64,000 bases of DNA from Rhodovulum imhoffii (GTDB lineage: Bacteria; Pseudomonadota; Alphaproteobacteria; Rhodobacterales; Rhodobacteraceae): the NCBI RefSeq assembly GCF_003046545.1, contig NZ_QAAA01000009.1:1-64000 (forward strand), given 5' to 3'. A program made the translations under genes and the position numbers. Of the stretch, positions 22,904-35,633 are shown piece by piece; within the stretch, counting starts at the first letter, position 1, and every line of letters starts with the position of its first letter. The notes beneath the pieces were generated by a model. The model saw only the letters and a list, made by a program, of their open reading frames with translations, was not told where the DNA came from and searched no databases.

Positions 22904-24140
22904 TGAACTCGGCCAGGGTCGGATCGTTCGTGATATCGTGATAGACGAACCCGCCCTTGTCCAGCCGCGCCAGAAGCGGGGGGAAGTTGGCGGCATTCCG
23001 CGTTTCGATCCCGATCAGCACCGACCCGAAATTGCGCGCGGATTTCTTGAGATATTCAAAGCGCGCCACATCGTCATCCGGCCCCAGGAGATGCAGGAAG
23101 TCGCGCAGCGCACCGGGACGCTGGGGCAGGCGCAGGATGAAATACTTTTTCACCCCCGAGTAGCGCAGGGCGCGCTCCTTCACGTCGGGCAGGCGTTCGA
23201 AATCGAAGTTCCCGCCAGAGGTCACGCAGACAACGGTTTTGCCGGCGATTTCCTCTGCCAGAACAGGCAGGACATCAACCGAAAGCGCCCCGGCCGGTTC
23301 CAGTACGATACCTTCGATATTGAGCATCTCCATGATCGTTGTGCAGATGCGGTTTTCGGGGGCGGTCAGAATCTGCCCCGGCGCGATCCCGCTCAGCCGC
23401 GCGAAGGGCTTTTCCCCGATCCTCGCCACCGCAGCACCATCCACGAAATTGTCCACCTCGCCCAGGGTCACGGGCCGCCCGGCCGCCACGGCCGCGCTCA
23501 GCGAAGCCCCCCCGGCCGGCTCCACGAAGCGAACCTCCACCTGCGGAGCCATCTGCCGCATGAACGAAACCACCCCCGCGGCAAGGCCACCGCCCCCGAC
23601 CGGCAAAATCACCAGATTCGGCGGGGTCTCCATCTGAGACAGAATCTCCACCGCGACAGAGGCCTGCCCCTCAATCACGTCCTCGTCGTCGAAGGGTGCC
23701 AGGAAATGCCCCTCCGCCCCGACGCAATAGGCCTGTGCGGCCGCGAGCGTTTCGTCGAAGTAATCTCCGGTCAGGCGGATTTCGATGTTCTCTCCCCCGA
23801 AGGTCCGGGTTTTGTCGATCTTTTGCTGGGGTGTGGTGACGGGCATGAAGATCACCCCGTTTGCCCCGAAATGCCGGCAGATATAAGCCATGCCCTGCGC
23901 ATGGTTTCCCGCGCTGGCCGCAACGAACAGCCTTTGCGCACCCTCTGCCAGAACCTTGCGCATGGCGTTGAAGGCCCCGCGGATCTTGTAAGAGCGGACC
24001 GGGGTCAGGTCCTCGCGCTTGAGCAGGATCTCCGCGCCAAAGCGCGCGCTGAGATGGTCGTTGCGCTGCAACGGCGTTGGAGGAAACACATCGCGCATCG
24101 CCGTTTCGGCGGCGCGGGCAAGGGAGGCGAACTCTGTCAT
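22896..24140 (-). CDS. ilvA: Threonine ammonia-lyase (threonine dehydratase)
   Basis: The 414-residue PLP enzyme converts threonine to 2-oxobutyrate, the first step toward isoleucine. The PLP lysine lies in [12 protein letters not shown], the substrate loop in [12 protein letters not shown] and the phosphate-binding Gly loop in [13 protein letters not shown] single ACT-like regulatory domain occupies about the last 85 residues ([18 protein letters not shown]), which would allow feedback control. The start is taken as the ATG at 24140 ([10 protein letters not shown]); a TTG two codons upstream is possible. It diverges from argG. Confidence 0.92.
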   Translation of the reverse strand: MTEFASLARAAETAMRDVFPPTPLQRNDHLSARFGAEILLKREDLTPVRSYKIRGAFNAMRKVLAEGAQRLFVAASAGNHAQGMAYICRHFGANGVIFMPVTTPQQKIDKTRTFGGENIEIRLTGDYFDETLAAAQAYCVGAEGHFLAPFDDEDVIEGQASVAVEILSQMETPPNLVILPVGGGGLAAGVVSFMRQMAPQVEVRFVEPAGGASLSAAVAAGRPVTLGEVDNFVDGAAVARIGEKPFARLSGIAPGQILTAPENRICTTIMEMLNIEGIVLEPAGALSVDVLPVLAEEIAGKTVVCVTSGGNFDFERLPDVKERALRYSGVKKYFILRLPQRPGALRDFLHLLGPDDDVARFEYLKKSARNFGSVLIGIETRNAANFPPLLARLDKGGFVYHDITNDPTLAEFII

Positions 24141-24256
24141 GCGCAAGCTTTCGCGCGAAAGCCCGGCCGACGCAAGCCACAGCTGAGGCGGTGAACTTGC
24201 CCTTGAACCAAAAACCCGCTATCGCGCGGAAAATGGTATCACCCGGAGTTTCCCGC

Positions 24257-25474
<1,218 letters not shown>

Positions 25475-25490
25475 GGGCCGGGCCGCAACC

Positions 25491-26348
25491 TCAGACGTTC
25501 AGCAGTGCCTCTATTTCGGCGCGCGCCGGCATGGCATCCCCTGCCCCGGCACGCGTCACCTTCAGGGCCGCCGCTGCGCTGGCAAAGCGAAGGGCACACG
25601 CCCGGTCTGCCTGTTCGTCCAGCGCCGCCGCCACCGCACCAATGAAGCAATCTCCCGCCCCGGTGGTATCCACCGGATCAACGCGAAAGGCGGGGGCATG
25701 CAGGGCCCGTCCCCCGAAATGCCACCACGCCCCCTTGGCCCCCTGGGTCACGATCTTCTCGGTTCCGGCCAATGTCCCAAGGGCAGCCTGAAGCTGTTCG
25801 GCCTCAACCGCATTCATCGCCAGAAGCGAGACGTGGGGCAGCACCGCGCGTACGGCATCCACGTCGAACGGTGCGGCAGAATAGATGACGCGCGCGCCTT
25901 TTTCGCGGCCAATCCTTGCGGCCTCAACCTGATGAGATGTTTCATTTTGCAAAAGCAGCGTATCCTCTGGCCCGGCCGCCGCCAGAACTTCGGCAATACG
26001 GGCGACGCTTTGACGACAGTTCGCACCGGGGAAAAGGACGATGGCGTTTTCTCCCCGCGCCTCCACGGTGATGATCGCATGGCCTGTGGGGTCCTCCACC
26101 CGCACGATGTGGTCTATATCGACACCATACGCGGCCAACGCCGCGACCATCCGGTCTCCATCCGGTCCGACGGCCCCGATATGCACCACCCGCGCCCCGG
26201 CCCGCGCCGCCGCCACCGACTGATTGGCCCCCTTGCCGCCCAGGCCTGTCGTAACCTCCGTTGCGGCCAATGTTTCCCCCGGTCCGGGCAGATGCGGCAC
26301 ACGATAAACGTGATCCACATTGATCGAACCAAGGCAAAAGACCGTCAT
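25491..26348 (-). CDS. rbsK: Ribokinase / PfkB-family sugar kinase
   Basis: A 285-residue PfkB kinase. The N-terminal signature GSINVDHVYRVPHLPGPGET and GLGGKGANQSVAAARAGA, and the C-terminal catalytic VDTTGAGDCFIGAVAAAL with the general-base Asp, fit ribokinase best. No ribose transporter gene is nearby, so the exact sugar is uncertain. It overlaps the malic enzyme gene by four bases, an unusual operon partner. Confidence 0.85.
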   Translation of the reverse strand: MTVFCLGSINVDHVYRVPHLPGPGETLAATEVTTGLGGKGANQSVAAARAGARVVHIGAVGPDGDRMVAALAAYGVDIDHIVRVEDPTGHAIITVEARGENAIVLFPGANCRQSVARIAEVLAAAGPEDTLLLQNETSHQVEAARIGREKGARVIYSAAPFDVDAVRAVLPHVSLLAMNAVEAEQLQAALGTLAGTEKIVTQGAKGAWWHFGGRALHAPAFRVDPVDTTGAGDCFIGAVAAALDEQADRACALRFASAAAALKVTRAGAGDAMPARAEIEALLNV

Positions 26349-28603
26349 CCGACCTCACAGGCGGCCAGAAGCGCCATGTTGGTGATGTCGTTCACCGTCG
26401 ACACGGTCGAGCAGATCTGGATCGGCTTGTCTACGCCCGACAGGATCGGGCCGATCACCGTTGCTCCGGCCATCTCCTGCATCAGCTTGACCGAGATCGA
26501 GGCCGAGTGCCGCGCAGGCACGACCAGAACGTTGGCCGGGCCGGTCAGGCGGCAGAACGGGTACTTGGACATCGCCTCCATGTTCAGGGCGACATCCACG
26601 GTCATTTCGCCATCGTATTCGAAATCGACGCCGCGCCTGTCCAGCACGCGCGAGGCCACGTGCATCTTCGTCGCCCTCTCGCTGACCGGATAGCCAAAGG
26701 TCGAAAAGGACAAAAACGCCACGCGTGGCTCAATCCCCAGGCTGCGGGCCACGGCAACGCCCCGTTCCGCAATGTTGGCGAGATCTTCCTCATTGGGCCA
26801 TTCATGTACCAGCGTATCGGCAATGAACACGATCTTGCCCTTGTGCAAAAGCGCGGTGACCCCCACGGCCCCGTCTTCTGCGGTGGCGTCGAAAACGTGG
26901 TTGATCAGCTTCATGACATGGGCCGATTTGCGGGTCGCACCGGTAACCAGGGCATCGCCATGGCCATGCGCCAGCATCAGGGCGGAAAACACATGCCGGT
27001 CGCGCTTGGCCAGGCGGTCGATATCATGGGTATCAAAACCCTTCCGCTGCAGCCGATTGTAAAGAAAATCTCGATAGGCGTCGAGATGGCGGGAATTGGC
27101 GGCGTTGACAACTTCCAGCTCACGGCTGGCATCGCCCAGGCCCGCAGCCTCCAGCCTCTGTTTCACGTCGGACTCCCGGCCCACAACCAGCGCCTTCCCA
27201 TAACCCGCACGCTGATAGCTGACTGCGGCGCGCAGAACCCGCTCATCGTCGCCTTCGGCAAAGATCATCCGGGCCTGTGCGGCCTTGGCCCGTGCCGCAA
27301 TACCCGACAGTACCGAGGCCGTCGGGTCCATCCGGGCCTTCAGGGCGTCACGATAGCGGCCCATATCCACGATCGGGCGGCGGGCGACCCCGGTTTCCAT
27401 CCCCGCCTGCGCCACTGCGGGCGGAATGACCCAGATCAGCCGCGGATCGAACGGGGTGGGAATAATGTAATCGCGCCCGAAGGACAGCTTGCGTCCATAG
27501 GCGATGGCAACCTCGTCGGGCACGTCCAGGCGTGCCAGCTCGGCCAGCGCCTGGGCACAGGCGATCTTCATCTCGTCGTTGATGGCGCGGGCATGGATGT
27601 CCAGTGCTCCCCGAAAGAGATACGGAAAGCCGAGAACGTTGTTCACCTGATTGGGATAATCCGACCGGCCCGTGGCAACGATGGCGTCGGCCCGCACGGC
27701 GTGGGCCTCTTCGGGGGAAATCTCCGGGTCCGGATTGGCCATGGCAAAGATGACCGGATCGTCGGCCATGCTGGCGACCATCTCGGGGGTTACGGCGCCT
27801 TTGGCGCTGACGCCAAGGAAAACGTCCGCGCCGTTCATCGCGTCTTCAAGGGTTCGGGCGTCCGTGTTCGCGGCATGGGCCGATTTCCATTGGTTCATGC
27901 CCTCCTTGCGGCCCTGGTAGATCACGCCTTTGGTGTCGCACATGATGCAGTTGTCATGCTTTGCGCCCATGGCCTTGACCAGTTCGAGGCAGGCGATCCC
28001 CGCCGCCCCCGCGCCGTTGAGCACGATGCGGCAATCCTCAAGCCGCTTGCCCGTCAGGTGCAGCGCATTGATCAGCCCCGCTGCGCAGATCACCGCCGTG
28101 CCGTGCTGATCGTCGTGAAAGACGGGGATGTCCATCTCCTCCTTCAGACGCTGCTCAATGATGAAGCACTCCGGCGCCTTGATGTCTTCGAGGTTGATAC
28201 CGCCGAAGGTCGGCCCCATCAGCTTGACGGCCTTGATGATTTCCTCTGGATCTTCGGTGTCCAGTTCGATGTCGATGGCGTTGACGTCGGCAAATCGCTT
28301 GAACAGCACCGACTTTCCTTCCATCACCGGCTTGGAAGCCAGGGCCCCGAGATTTCCAAGCCCCAGAATCGCGGTGCCGTTCGACACCACGGCAACAAGA
28401 TTCCCCTTGGTCGTATAGTCGTAAGCCGTTTCGGGGGCTTCGGCGATGGCCTCCACCGGAACCGCGACACCGGGTGAATAGGCCAGGCTGAGATCGCGCT
28501 GGGTGGTCATCGGCTTGGAGGCGACGACCTCGTATTTGCCGGGCGTGGGGTGGATATGGTACCGCAGCGCCTCTTCGGGGGTGATTTTCGATTTGTCGGA
28601 CAT
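26345..28603 (-). CDS. maeB: NADP-dependent malic enzyme with C-terminal phosphotransacetylase-like domain
   Basis: This 752-residue fusion is the MaeB type. Residues 1 to about 430 form the malic enzyme ([75 protein letters not shown]), converting malate to pyruvate and CO2. The remaining 320 or so residues resemble phosphate acetyltransferase and in studied homologues serve regulation by acetyl-CoA rather than catalysis. The ATG at 28603 gives [16 protein letters not shown]; the extension upstream is not conserved. Confidence 0.95.
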   Translation of the reverse strand: MSDKSKITPEEALRYHIHPTPGKYEVVASKPMTTQRDLSLAYSPGVAVPVEAIAEAPETAYDYTTKGNLVAVVSNGTAILGLGNLGALASKPVMEGKSVLFKRFADVNAIDIELDTEDPEEIIKAVKLMGPTFGGINLEDIKAPECFIIEQRLKEEMDIPVFHDDQHGTAVICAAGLINALHLTGKRLEDCRIVLNGAGAAGIACLELVKAMGAKHDNCIMCDTKGVIYQGRKEGMNQWKSAHAANTDARTLEDAMNGADVFLGVSAKGAVTPEMVASMADDPVIFAMANPDPEISPEEAHAVRADAIVATGRSDYPNQVNNVLGFPYLFRGALDIHARAINDEMKIACAQALAELARLDVPDEVAIAYGRKLSFGRDYIIPTPFDPRLIWVIPPAVAQAGMETGVARRPIVDMGRYRDALKARMDPTASVLSGIAARAKAAQARMIFAEGDDERVLRAAVSYQRAGYGKALVVGRESDVKQRLEAAGLGDASRELEVVNAANSRHLDAYRDFLYNRLQRKGFDTHDIDRLAKRDRHVFSALMLAHGHGDALVTGATRKSAHVMKLINHVFDATAEDGAVGVTALLHKGKIVFIADTLVHEWPNEEDLANIAERGVAVARSLGIEPRVAFLSFSTFGYPVSERATKMHVASRVLDRRGVDFEYDGEMTVDVALNMEAMSKYPFCRLTGPANVLVVPARHSASISVKLMQEMAGATVIGPILSGVDKPIQICSTVSTVNDITNMALLAACEVG

Positions 28604-28734
28604 GTGGGGTCTGTCTCCTCCTGCACAACGTTTTCTTAGCGTCAAGGGCCGACGGCCTCAACACCGATGGAAATGTGGCTTTTCGCGGCGCGGCGCGGTT
28701 TGTAAGGTCGCCGGACCAGAAAGCGGGGGCAAAC

Positions 28735-31383
28735 GTGGCTAAAGGGGAAACCGTCACGCCAATGATGGCGCAATATCTTGAGATCAAGGCCGCCCATCCC
28801 GGTGCGCTGTTGTTCTACCGGATGGGCGATTTCTACGAGATGTTCTTTGACGATGCCGTCGCCGCAGCGCAGGCGCTGGACATTGCCCTGACCAGGCGCG
28901 GCAAACATCTGGGCGAGGATATCCCCATGTGCGGCGTACCGGTGCACGCAGCGGAAAATTATCTGCTGACACTGATCCGCAAGGGTTTTCGGGTTGCCGT
29001 GTGCGAACAGCTCGAGGACCCGGCCGAGGCAAGGAAGCGCGGGTCCAGGTCAGTGGTAAAGCGCGATGTCGTACGCCTTGTCACCCCTGGAACCCTGACC
29101 GAGGACACCTTGCTGGAGGCGCGCCGGCACAATTTCCTGGCCGCCTGCGCGCTGGTGCGCGATTCGGGCGCGCTGGCCTGGGTGGATATTTCCACCGGGG
29201 CATTCCGGGTGATGTCCTGCCCCCCGGTGCGGCTGAGCCCGCAACTTGCGCGCCTCGCCCCGCGTGAAGTTTTGGTGCCAGACGGAGCCGAAGGCGGATG
29301 GGCCGACACGGTTGGACAATCCGGCGCGGCGGTAACACCGCTCGCACGTGCCAGCTTTGACAGCACTTCGGCCGAGGCGCGTCTGGGGGCGCTTTTTGGC
29401 GTGGAAACCCTGGAAGGGTTCGGGGCGTTCTCCCGCGCCGAACTTTCCGCCATGGGCGCCATCGTCGATTATCTGGACATTACCCAGAAGGGAAAGCTCC
29501 CGCTCCTGCAGAAACCGCACCGGGAGGCAGAGGCCGGAATCGTCCAGATCGATGCCGCCACGCGTCGTAACCTGGAACTGACCGCAAACCTTTCCGGAGG
29601 GCGCGAGGGCAGTCTGCTGGCGGCGATCGACCGCACGGTCACCGCCGGCGGCGCGCGCCTGCTGGAACGGCGCCTGTCCAGCCCCTCCCGCGATCTGGAC
29701 ACGATCAGAGCCCGGTTGACCGCGGTGCGCGCGCTGGTGGAAGATCACACGTTGTGCAACGCCCTGCGCGACAACCTGCGCAAATGCCCCGATATCGACC
29801 GGGCCCTTTCGCGCCTTGCCCTTGATCGCGGCGGCCCACGCGACCTGGCTGCGGTTCGTAACGGGCTGGCGCAGGCCATGACCCTGACCGCCCTTCTGGA
29901 CGCCGCCGACTTGCCCAAGCCTCTGCGTGACCGGTGCGCAGATCTCACCGGGCATGACGCGTTGCTGGAGTTGCTGGAGAAGGCGCTTGTGGCAGAACCG
30001 CCGCTTTTGGCCCGTGAGGGCGGCTTTATCGCCCCCGGCCATGACGCGGACCTGGACGAAGCGCGTACGTTGCGCGACGAAGGCCGGGGCATCATTGCCC
30101 GGATGCAGTCACAATATGCCCAGGAAAGCGGGATCGGCTCGCTGAAAGTCAGGCACAACAATGTGTTGGGCTACTTCATCGAAGTCACTGCAACCCATGC
30201 GGAGAAGATGCTGTCGCCCCCCCTTTCAGACCGCTTCATTCACCGCCAGACCACCGCGAATGCCGCGCGCTTCACCACCGTGGATCTGTCGGAGATGGAA
30301 ACTCGCATTCTGAACGCGGGCAGCCGCGCGCTGGAGATCGAAAAGCGACTGTTCGAGCACCTGCGCCAGGCCGTTTTGGACCGCGCGGGGCCACTGGGCC
30401 AGACAGCGGCGGCACTGGCGGAGATCGACTTGTCCGCCGCACTGGCCGATCTGGCACGGGGCGAAGGCTGGTGCGAACCAAAGGTCGGGGAGAACCGCAT
30501 CTTTAATGTCCGCGGCGGACGCCACCCGGTGGTGGAGCTGGCCTTGCGCAAACAGGGGGCCGCCCCTTTCGTCGCCAACGATTGCAACCTGTCAGACGGC
30601 GCGGACCAAGCCCATATCTGGCTTCTGACCGGGCCGAACATGGCCGGAAAATCGACCTTCTTGCGCCAGAACGCCCTGATCGCCCTGCTTGCACAGACGG
30701 GCAGCTTCGTCCCTGCGCAGGAGGCACATGTGGGGCTTGTATCCCAGATCTTCAGCCGGGTGGGCGCGGCGGACGATCTGGCGCGGGGACGCTCCACCTT
30801 CATGGTGGAAATGGTTGAAACGGCGGCCATCCTGAACCAGGCCGACGACCGGGCGCTGGTCATCCTGGATGAAATCGGACGCGGCACCGCCACGTATGAC
30901 GGTCTTTCCATCGCCTGGGCCACGCTGGAACACCTGCATGGGGTAAACCGCTGCCGGGCGCTTTTCGCCACCCATTATCACGAGATGACCTCGCTGGCGG
31001 GCAAGCTGGCCGGAGTGAAAAATGCCACCGTCGCGGTGAAGGAGTGGCAGGGTGAGGTCATCTTCCTGCACGAGGTCCGCCAGGGCGCGGCAGACCGGTC
31101 TTACGGGGTGCAGGTGGCACGGCTTGCGGGGTTGCCCGACAGCGTGGTGGAGCGGGCGCGCGTGGTTCTGGAGGCGCTCGAACGGGGCGACCGCGAAGGG
31201 ACGCGCGCAAAGAAAACGCTGGTGGATGACTTGCCGCTGTTTTCGGCGGCTCAGGCCCCGGCAACCCGCCCTTGTGAGCATCGTTCTGAAGTCGAGGAAA
31301 AGCTCGCCGGGATTCACCCCGACGAGCTGACACCGAAAGCCGCTCTGGATCTCGTGTACGTGCTGAAGGCACTTCTGGATTAA
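28735..31383 (+). CDS. mutS: DNA mismatch repair protein MutS
   Basis: An approximately 882-residue mismatch-recognition ATPase. The mismatch-contacting F-x-E motif is in [13 protein letters not shown] near the N-terminus. The ATPase has Walker [16 protein letters not shown], Walker [18 protein letters not shown] and the FATHYHEM switch. A GTG at 28735 ([16 protein letters not shown]) is taken as start; the ATG at 28762 and one at 28675 are alternatives. It diverges from maeB over 131 bases and its stop overlaps that of grpE. Confidence 0.96.
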   Translation: MAKGETVTPMMAQYLEIKAAHPGALLFYRMGDFYEMFFDDAVAAAQALDIALTRRGKHLGEDIPMCGVPVHAAENYLLTLIRKGFRVAVCEQLEDPAEARKRGSRSVVKRDVVRLVTPGTLTEDTLLEARRHNFLAACALVRDSGALAWVDISTGAFRVMSCPPVRLSPQLARLAPREVLVPDGAEGGWADTVGQSGAAVTPLARASFDSTSAEARLGALFGVETLEGFGAFSRAELSAMGAIVDYLDITQKGKLPLLQKPHREAEAGIVQIDAATRRNLELTANLSGGREGSLLAAIDRTVTAGGARLLERRLSSPSRDLDTIRARLTAVRALVEDHTLCNALRDNLRKCPDIDRALSRLALDRGGPRDLAAVRNGLAQAMTLTALLDAADLPKPLRDRCADLTGHDALLELLEKALVAEPPLLAREGGFIAPGHDADLDEARTLRDEGRGIIARMQSQYAQESGIGSLKVRHNNVLGYFIEVTATHAEKMLSPPLSDRFIHRQTTANAARFTTVDLSEMETRILNAGSRALEIEKRLFEHLRQAVLDRAGPLGQTAAALAEIDLSAALADLARGEGWCEPKVGENRIFNVRGGRHPVVELALRKQGAAPFVANDCNLSDGADQAHIWLLTGPNMAGKSTFLRQNALIALLAQTGSFVPAQEAHVGLVSQIFSRVGAADDLARGRSTFMVEMVETAAILNQADDRALVILDEIGRGTATYDGLSIAWATLEHLHGVNRCRALFATHYHEMTSLAGKLAGVKNATVAVKEWQGEVIFLHEVRQGAADRSYGVQVARLAGLPDSVVERARVVLEALERGDREGTRAKKTLVDDLPLFSAAQAPATRPCEHRSEVEEKLAGIHPDELTPKAALDLVYVLKALLD

Positions 31384-31952
31384 GTTGCCGGTGTGGAAGA
31401 CACCCCGACCTGCGCGGGGCGCAGAAGGCGGTCATGCAGCATGAACCCCACGGCCATCACCTGGATGATGTCCCCGGCCCTGGTGTCGGGCACCGGGGCC
31501 TCGAACATCGCCTGGTGGAGTTGCGGGTCGAACGAATCCCCGACCTCGGGGGCGACACGTTCAATCCCGTGTTTGGAGAATACGTTCAGAAGTTCCCGCA
31601 GGGTCAGTTCGATCCCTTCGATAAGCGGCCCGTTCGCCTCGCGCTGCTCATCGGTCACGACATCCAGCGCACGGGACAGGTTATCATAGACCGGCAGCAT
31701 GTCCCGCGCCAGCCTGGAACCTCCATAATTCTCGGCCTCGCGGCGGTCGCGCTCACTGCGCTTGCGGGCATTTTCCGCATCCGCCAATGCCCGCATGAAA
31801 CGGTCGCGCAGGTCGTCGCGTTCCGCACGCAGGGCAGTCAGATCCTCTTCGGGGGGGGTACCTTCCCCATGCGATGCGCCAGGCTCTTCAGCGGCGCCAT
31901 CCTTGGTAAGCTGTTCGATATTCACGCTGTCGTCTTTTTCAGGATTTGCCAT
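31380..31952 (-). CDS. grpE: Nucleotide exchange factor GrpE
   Basis: A 190-residue co-chaperone of DnaK. An acidic disordered N-terminus leads into the long dimerisation helix ([22 protein letters not shown]), then [16 protein letters not shown] and the C-terminal beta wing ([33 protein letters not shown]). It is the second gene after hrcA, ten bases downstream, and converges with mutS with a four-base overlap. Confidence 0.95.
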   Translation of the reverse strand: MANPEKDDSVNIEQLTKDGAAEEPGASHGEGTPPEEDLTALRAERDDLRDRFMRALADAENARKRSERDRREAENYGGSRLARDMLPVYDNLSRALDVVTDEQREANGPLIEGIELTLRELLNVFSKHGIERVAPEVGDSFDPQLHQAMFEAPVPDTRAGDIIQVMAVGFMLHDRLLRPAQVGVSSTPAT

Positions 31953-31962
31953 TTCTTCCCTC

Positions 31963-33027
31963 TTAGCCCCGGTCGGAAATCAGCTTCCCGACCAGTTGTG
32001 CGGTGTAGTCCACGATCGGTACGATCCGTCCGTAGTTGAGCCGGGTCGGTCCGATGACTCCAACCGCACCAATGATCTTCCGGTCAGCGTTCATATATGG
32101 AGAGATCACCAAAGAGGAACCCGAAAGTGAAAAAAGCTTGTTCTCCGACCCGATGAAAATACGCACGCCTTCCCCCTGCTCGGCAAGCTCGAGGAACTCC
32201 ACAATATCGCGCTTGCGCTCCAGATCGTCGAAGAGGACGCGAATCCGCTCCAGGTCGGTCGGCACGGCCTCATCCCCCAGAAGATTGGCCTGACCCCGGA
32301 CGATCAGACGCTCCTGCGGTTCCCCTTCGTTTTCCCAGATTGCAAGACCGCTTTCGACCATCGCATGGGCGAGCACGTCGATTTCCTGGCGGCGGCGGTG
32401 AATCTCTGCGCGGATACCCTGGAGCAACTCCCCCAGCGTCTTGCCTTCCGCCAGAGCGTTGAGAAAATTCGCCGCCTCGCGCATGGAGGATGGTGTCTGC
32501 CCCGGAGCGGGCTGAAAAACGCGGTTCTCCACATGACCGTCCGCAAAAACCAGAACCGCCAGCGCACGGTCCGGCGCAAGGCTGACAAATTCGATATGCC
32601 GGATCGGAGCCTCATGCTTGGGCGCAAGGACAAGGCTGGCGCCATGGGTGACCCCGGACAGGGCCGCCCCGACCTTGTCGAGCATCGTCGTCACGTCACG
32701 CTCATTGCAGCCAAGGGTAGCGTCGATCTGTTCGCGGTCCGTGGATTCCAGGTCCCGGACCTCAAGCAGCCCATCCACGAACATCCGCAGGCCAAGCTGC
32801 GTCGGAACCCGCCCCGCAGAGACATGGGGACTGTCGAGCAGACCGAGATATTCGAGATCCTGCATCACGTTGCGGATGGTGGCGGCACTGACCTTCTCGT
32901 TCATCGTGCGGGTCAGTGTACGAGACCCCACCGGATCGCCGGATTCGAGATAGCCCTCGACAACACGGCGAAAAACCTCGCGGCTGCGATGATTCAGTTC
33001 CCTGAGAAGGCTGGCTGTGTCATTCAC
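31963..33027 (-). CDS. hrcA: Heat-inducible transcription repressor HrcA
   Basis: A 354-residue repressor that in other bacteria binds CIRCE operators upstream of groESL. The N-terminal winged helix is seen in [23 protein letters not shown] and [18 protein letters not shown], followed by [16 protein letters not shown]. The C-terminal effector part ends with the [22 protein letters not shown] signature. GTG at 33027 is chosen, with GGGAG upstream. I see no CIRCE repeat here, so its targets lie elsewhere. A sigma-32-like promoter lies just upstream. Confidence 0.94.
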   Translation of the reverse strand: MNDTASLLRELNHRSREVFRRVVEGYLESGDPVGSRTLTRTMNEKVSAATIRNVMQDLEYLGLLDSPHVSAGRVPTQLGLRMFVDGLLEVRDLESTDREQIDATLGCNERDVTTMLDKVGAALSGVTHGASLVLAPKHEAPIRHIEFVSLAPDRALAVLVFADGHVENRVFQPAPGQTPSSMREAANFLNALAEGKTLGELLQGIRAEIHRRRQEIDVLAHAMVESGLAIWENEGEPQERLIVRGQANLLGDEAVPTDLERIRVLFDDLERKRDIVEFLELAEQGEGVRIFIGSENKLFSLSGSSLVISPYMNADRKIIGAVGVIGPTRLNYGRIVPIVDYTAQLVGKLISDRG

Positions 33028-33057
33028 CTGGCGGATCTCCCACAAGCGTATGCCATT

Positions 33058-33082
33058 AAATGGCGCGGGGCGGAAACGTCAA
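33058..33082 (-). promoter_or_regulatory. Candidate RpoH (sigma-32) promoter for hrcA-grpE
   Basis: On the minus strand TTGACG, a 13-base spacer and CCATTT occur 31 bases upstream of the hrcA GTG. CTTGA-type -35 and CCATnT-type -10 elements with a short spacer are the hallmark of heat-shock sigma-32 promoters, which suits a chaperone-regulator operon. The assignment is by eye. Confidence 0.6.
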
Positions 33083-33145
33083 TCGGGCTTGCATCAGCGC
33101 CCCCTTCATGGGAGCAAAGCCCCACCCCTAAACAAAGGAAGTACC

Positions 33146-33862
33146 ATGCGCCCATCTGGTCGAGACATAAGCGAAATGCGCCCGATTTCAATCGAGACCG
33201 GCGTGACCAAACATGCGGAAGGCTCCTGCCTTATAAGGGTCGGCGACACCCATGTCCTGTGCACCGCCAGCCTGGAGGAGCGCGTGCCGCCGTTTCTGAA
33301 GAACTCCGGCCTTGGTTGGGTCACCGCGGAATACGGCATGCTGCCGCGCGCCACCGGATCGCGTATGCGGCGCGAGGCCGCTCAGGGAAAACAAGGCGGG
33401 CGAACTGTCGAGATACAGCGCCTGATCGGGCGTTCTCTGCGCGCGGGGGTCGATCGTGTCGCCCTTGGCGAACGCCAGATCACCGTCGACTGCGATGTCC
33501 TTCAGGCCGATGGCGGCACGCGTTGCGCGGCCATCACCGGCGGTTGGGTTGCGCTGCGGCTGGCGGTCAATGCGCTGATGAAAGCCGGGGATGTGACCTC
33601 CGACCCGCTGGTCGCGCCGGTTGCGGCCGTCTCCTGCGGAATTTATGCGGGTCAGCCGGTATTGGACCTCGACTATGCCGAAGACAGCCGGGCCGGTGTG
33701 GACGGCAACTTCGTCATGCTGGGCGGAAACCGGCTGATCGAAGTACAGATGTCGGCCGAGGGCGCCACCTATACCCGCGATCAGATGGGTCTGCTTCTGG
33801 ACCTGGCCGAGAAGGGTGTGAACGAACTGGCCGCCGCTCAAACCGCCGCAGTGGGGGGCTGA
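33146..33862 (+). CDS. rph: Ribonuclease PH
   Basis: A 238-residue phosphorolytic 3'-5' exoribonuclease trimming tRNA precursors. Family motifs are [62 protein letters not shown] and [18 protein letters not shown]. The length is normal for RNase PH. The ATG at 33146 has AAGGAAG ahead. It heads a three-gene run with rdgB and hemW and diverges from hrcA. Confidence 0.97.
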   Translation: MRPSGRDISEMRPISIETGVTKHAEGSCLIRVGDTHVLCTASLEERVPPFLKNSGLGWVTAEYGMLPRATGSRMRREAAQGKQGGRTVEIQRLIGRSLRAGVDRVALGERQITVDCDVLQADGGTRCAAITGGWVALRLAVNALMKAGDVTSDPLVAPVAAVSCGIYAGQPVLDLDYAEDSRAGVDGNFVMLGGNRLIEVQMSAEGATYTRDQMGLLLDLAEKGVNELAAAQTAAVGG

Positions 33863-33865
33863 ACC

Positions 33866-34474
33866 ATGCGCCGCTTTGCGGGCGACCGGCTTCTGGTCGC
33901 CACCCACAACCGGGGAAAGCTGGAGGAGATTGCCGCCCTGCTGTCGCCTTACGGTGTTTCCACAATCTCAGCAACAGAGATGAACCTGCCCGAACCCAAG
34001 GAAACGGAAGCGACGTTCCTCGGGAATGCCCGCATCAAGGCCCATGCCGCGGCCAGGGCCACCGGCCTGCCCGCACTGGCCGATGACAGTGGAATAGAGA
34101 TCGACGCGCTGAACGGCGCCCCCGGCGTTTACACAGCCGACTGGGCGACAACGTCGCAGGGGCGCGATTTTGTCATGGCAATGGAAAATACCTGGGCCAG
34201 GCTGGAAAAGGTAAACGCACCGGAGCCCCGCACCGCCCGCTTTTGCTGTACCTTCGTACTGGCCTGGCCCGATGGACACGACGAGGTGTTCGAAGGACAG
34301 ATGCCCGGTCGTATCGTCTGGCCGATGCGCGGCGAGCAAGGTCACGGCTATGACCCGATTTTCCAGCCCGAGGGCTATGAAATCACCTTTGGCGAGATGG
34401 ATCGTTGGGAAAAAAACAAGATCAGCCATCGCGCCCGTGCCTTCGAAAAACTGGTCCACGCTTTTGGCGGCTGA
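33866..34474 (+). CDS. rdgB: XTP/dITP diphosphatase (RdgB/HAM1)
   Basis: A 202-residue nucleotide pool sanitiser hydrolysing non-canonical purine triphosphates such as dITP and XTP. The motifs LLVATHNRGKLEEI, FLGNARIKA, ALADDSGIEIDAL and GYDPIFQPEGY are all characteristic. It follows rph by three bases, a widespread pairing in alphaproteobacteria, and overlaps the hemW start. Confidence 0.96.
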   Translation: MRRFAGDRLLVATHNRGKLEEIAALLSPYGVSTISATEMNLPEPKETEATFLGNARIKAHAAARATGLPALADDSGIEIDALNGAPGVYTADWATTSQGRDFVMAMENTWARLEKVNAPEPRTARFCCTFVLAWPDGHDEVFEGQMPGRIVWPMRGEQGHGYDPIFQPEGYEITFGEMDRWEKNKISHRARAFEKLVHAFGG

Positions 34475-35633
34475 AGACTGGCAGGCGGGCGGCTTCGGGC
34501 TGTACATTCATTGGCCATTTTGCCTGTCCAAATGCCCCTATTGCGATTTCAACTCCCATGTTGCCGAATCCGTCGACCGGCTTCGATGGGAGCGTGCTTT
34601 TCTGACCGAAATAGACCGTATCGGTGCCAAAACCCCCGTACGTACTCTCAATTCGATCTTCTTCGGAGGCGGCACGCCCAGCCTGATGGACCCCGACCTG
34701 GTCCGCGCCATCATACAGAGGGCGCGCGCCACATGGATCAGCGTGAACGATCTGGAGGTCACGCTGGAAGCCAACCCCACCTCGGTTGAGGCCGGACGCT
34801 TTTCCGCCTACCGCGATGCGGGCGTGACCCGTGTATCGTTGGGCATTCAGGCACTGCGAGACGCGGATCTGCGCCGCCTTGGCCGACTGCACAGCAGCGC
34901 CGAAGCCCGCGCCGCCTTCGATATCGCCCGTGATCGGTTTTCACGGGTCAGCTTCGACCTGATCTACGGACGACAGGATCAGACACTGCAAGACTGGCAT
35001 CGCGAACTGTCCGAGGCGCTTGCCATGGCGGCGGATCATCTTTCGCTTTACCAACTGACGATCGAGCCGGGCACGGCGTTCGGAGACCGCCTGGCCAGCG
35101 GCCGGTTGCACGGGCTGCCTGACGAAGACACAGGGGCCGACCTTTATGAACTGACACAGGCGCTGTGTGAGCGGGCCGGGCTCCCGGCTTACGAGATTTC
35201 CAACCACGCTCGCCCCGGGGCGGAATCGCGGCACAACCTGATTTACTGGCGCTATGGCGATTACGCAGGGATCGGCCCGGGCGCACATGGCCGTATGTCA
35301 TTGCACGGGCGGCGCTTTGCCACAGAAGCCCTGAGCCGGCCGGACGCATGGCTGGAAGCCGTGGAGACGCGCGGCAGCGGAGAACGGCCTCCAGCGCCCC
35401 TGTCCACGCGCGACCAGGCCGAGGAATACCTGATGATGGGGCTTCGGTTGCGAGACGGGATCAGCCTGGCGCGGTATGAGGCCTTTCTGGGATCGGAAAT
35501 AAGTTCATTTAAAATCAATGGATTGGCTGATCTTGGGCTGATCGAGGCTGCTTCAGGCCGGCTCTTTGCCACCCCTGCGGGCCGGGCCGTTTTGAACGGG
35601 ATCATTCGCGAGCTTTTGCCCGAAACCGATTAG
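34464..35633 (+). CDS. hemW: Radical SAM heme chaperone HemW (coproporphyrinogen oxidase-like)
   Basis: A protein of about 389 residues with the radical SAM cluster motif CxxxCxxC in YIHWPFCLSKCPYCDFNSH, the SAM-binding FFGGGTPSLM and the HemW C-terminal domain. It lacks the extended N-terminus of HemN, in line with the HemW family, whose members deliver heme rather than oxidise coproporphyrinogen. No ATG lies near the conserved start, so a TTG at 34464 overlapping rdgB by 11 bases is proposed. Its stop overlaps that of the converging parB by four bases. Confidence 0.92.
   Translation: MAAEDWQAGGFGLYIHWPFCLSKCPYCDFNSHVAESVDRLRWERAFLTEIDRIGAKTPVRTLNSIFFGGGTPSLMDPDLVRAIIQRARATWISVNDLEVTLEANPTSVEAGRFSAYRDAGVTRVSLGIQALRDADLRRLGRLHSSAEARAAFDIARDRFSRVSFDLIYGRQDQTLQDWHRELSEALAMAADHLSLYQLTIEPGTAFGDRLASGRLHGLPDEDTGADLYELTQALCERAGLPAYEISNHARPGAESRHNLIYWRYGDYAGIGPGAHGRMSLHGRRFATEALSRPDAWLEAVETRGSGERPPAPLSTRDQAEEYLMMGLRLRDGISLARYEAFLGSEISSFKINGLADLGLIEAASGRLFATPAGRAVLNGIIRELLPETD

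Noticed and set aside
26507-28477. 656-codon plus-strand open frame opposite maeB
   Set aside because: Antisense shadow; malic enzyme motifs on the minus strand are complete.
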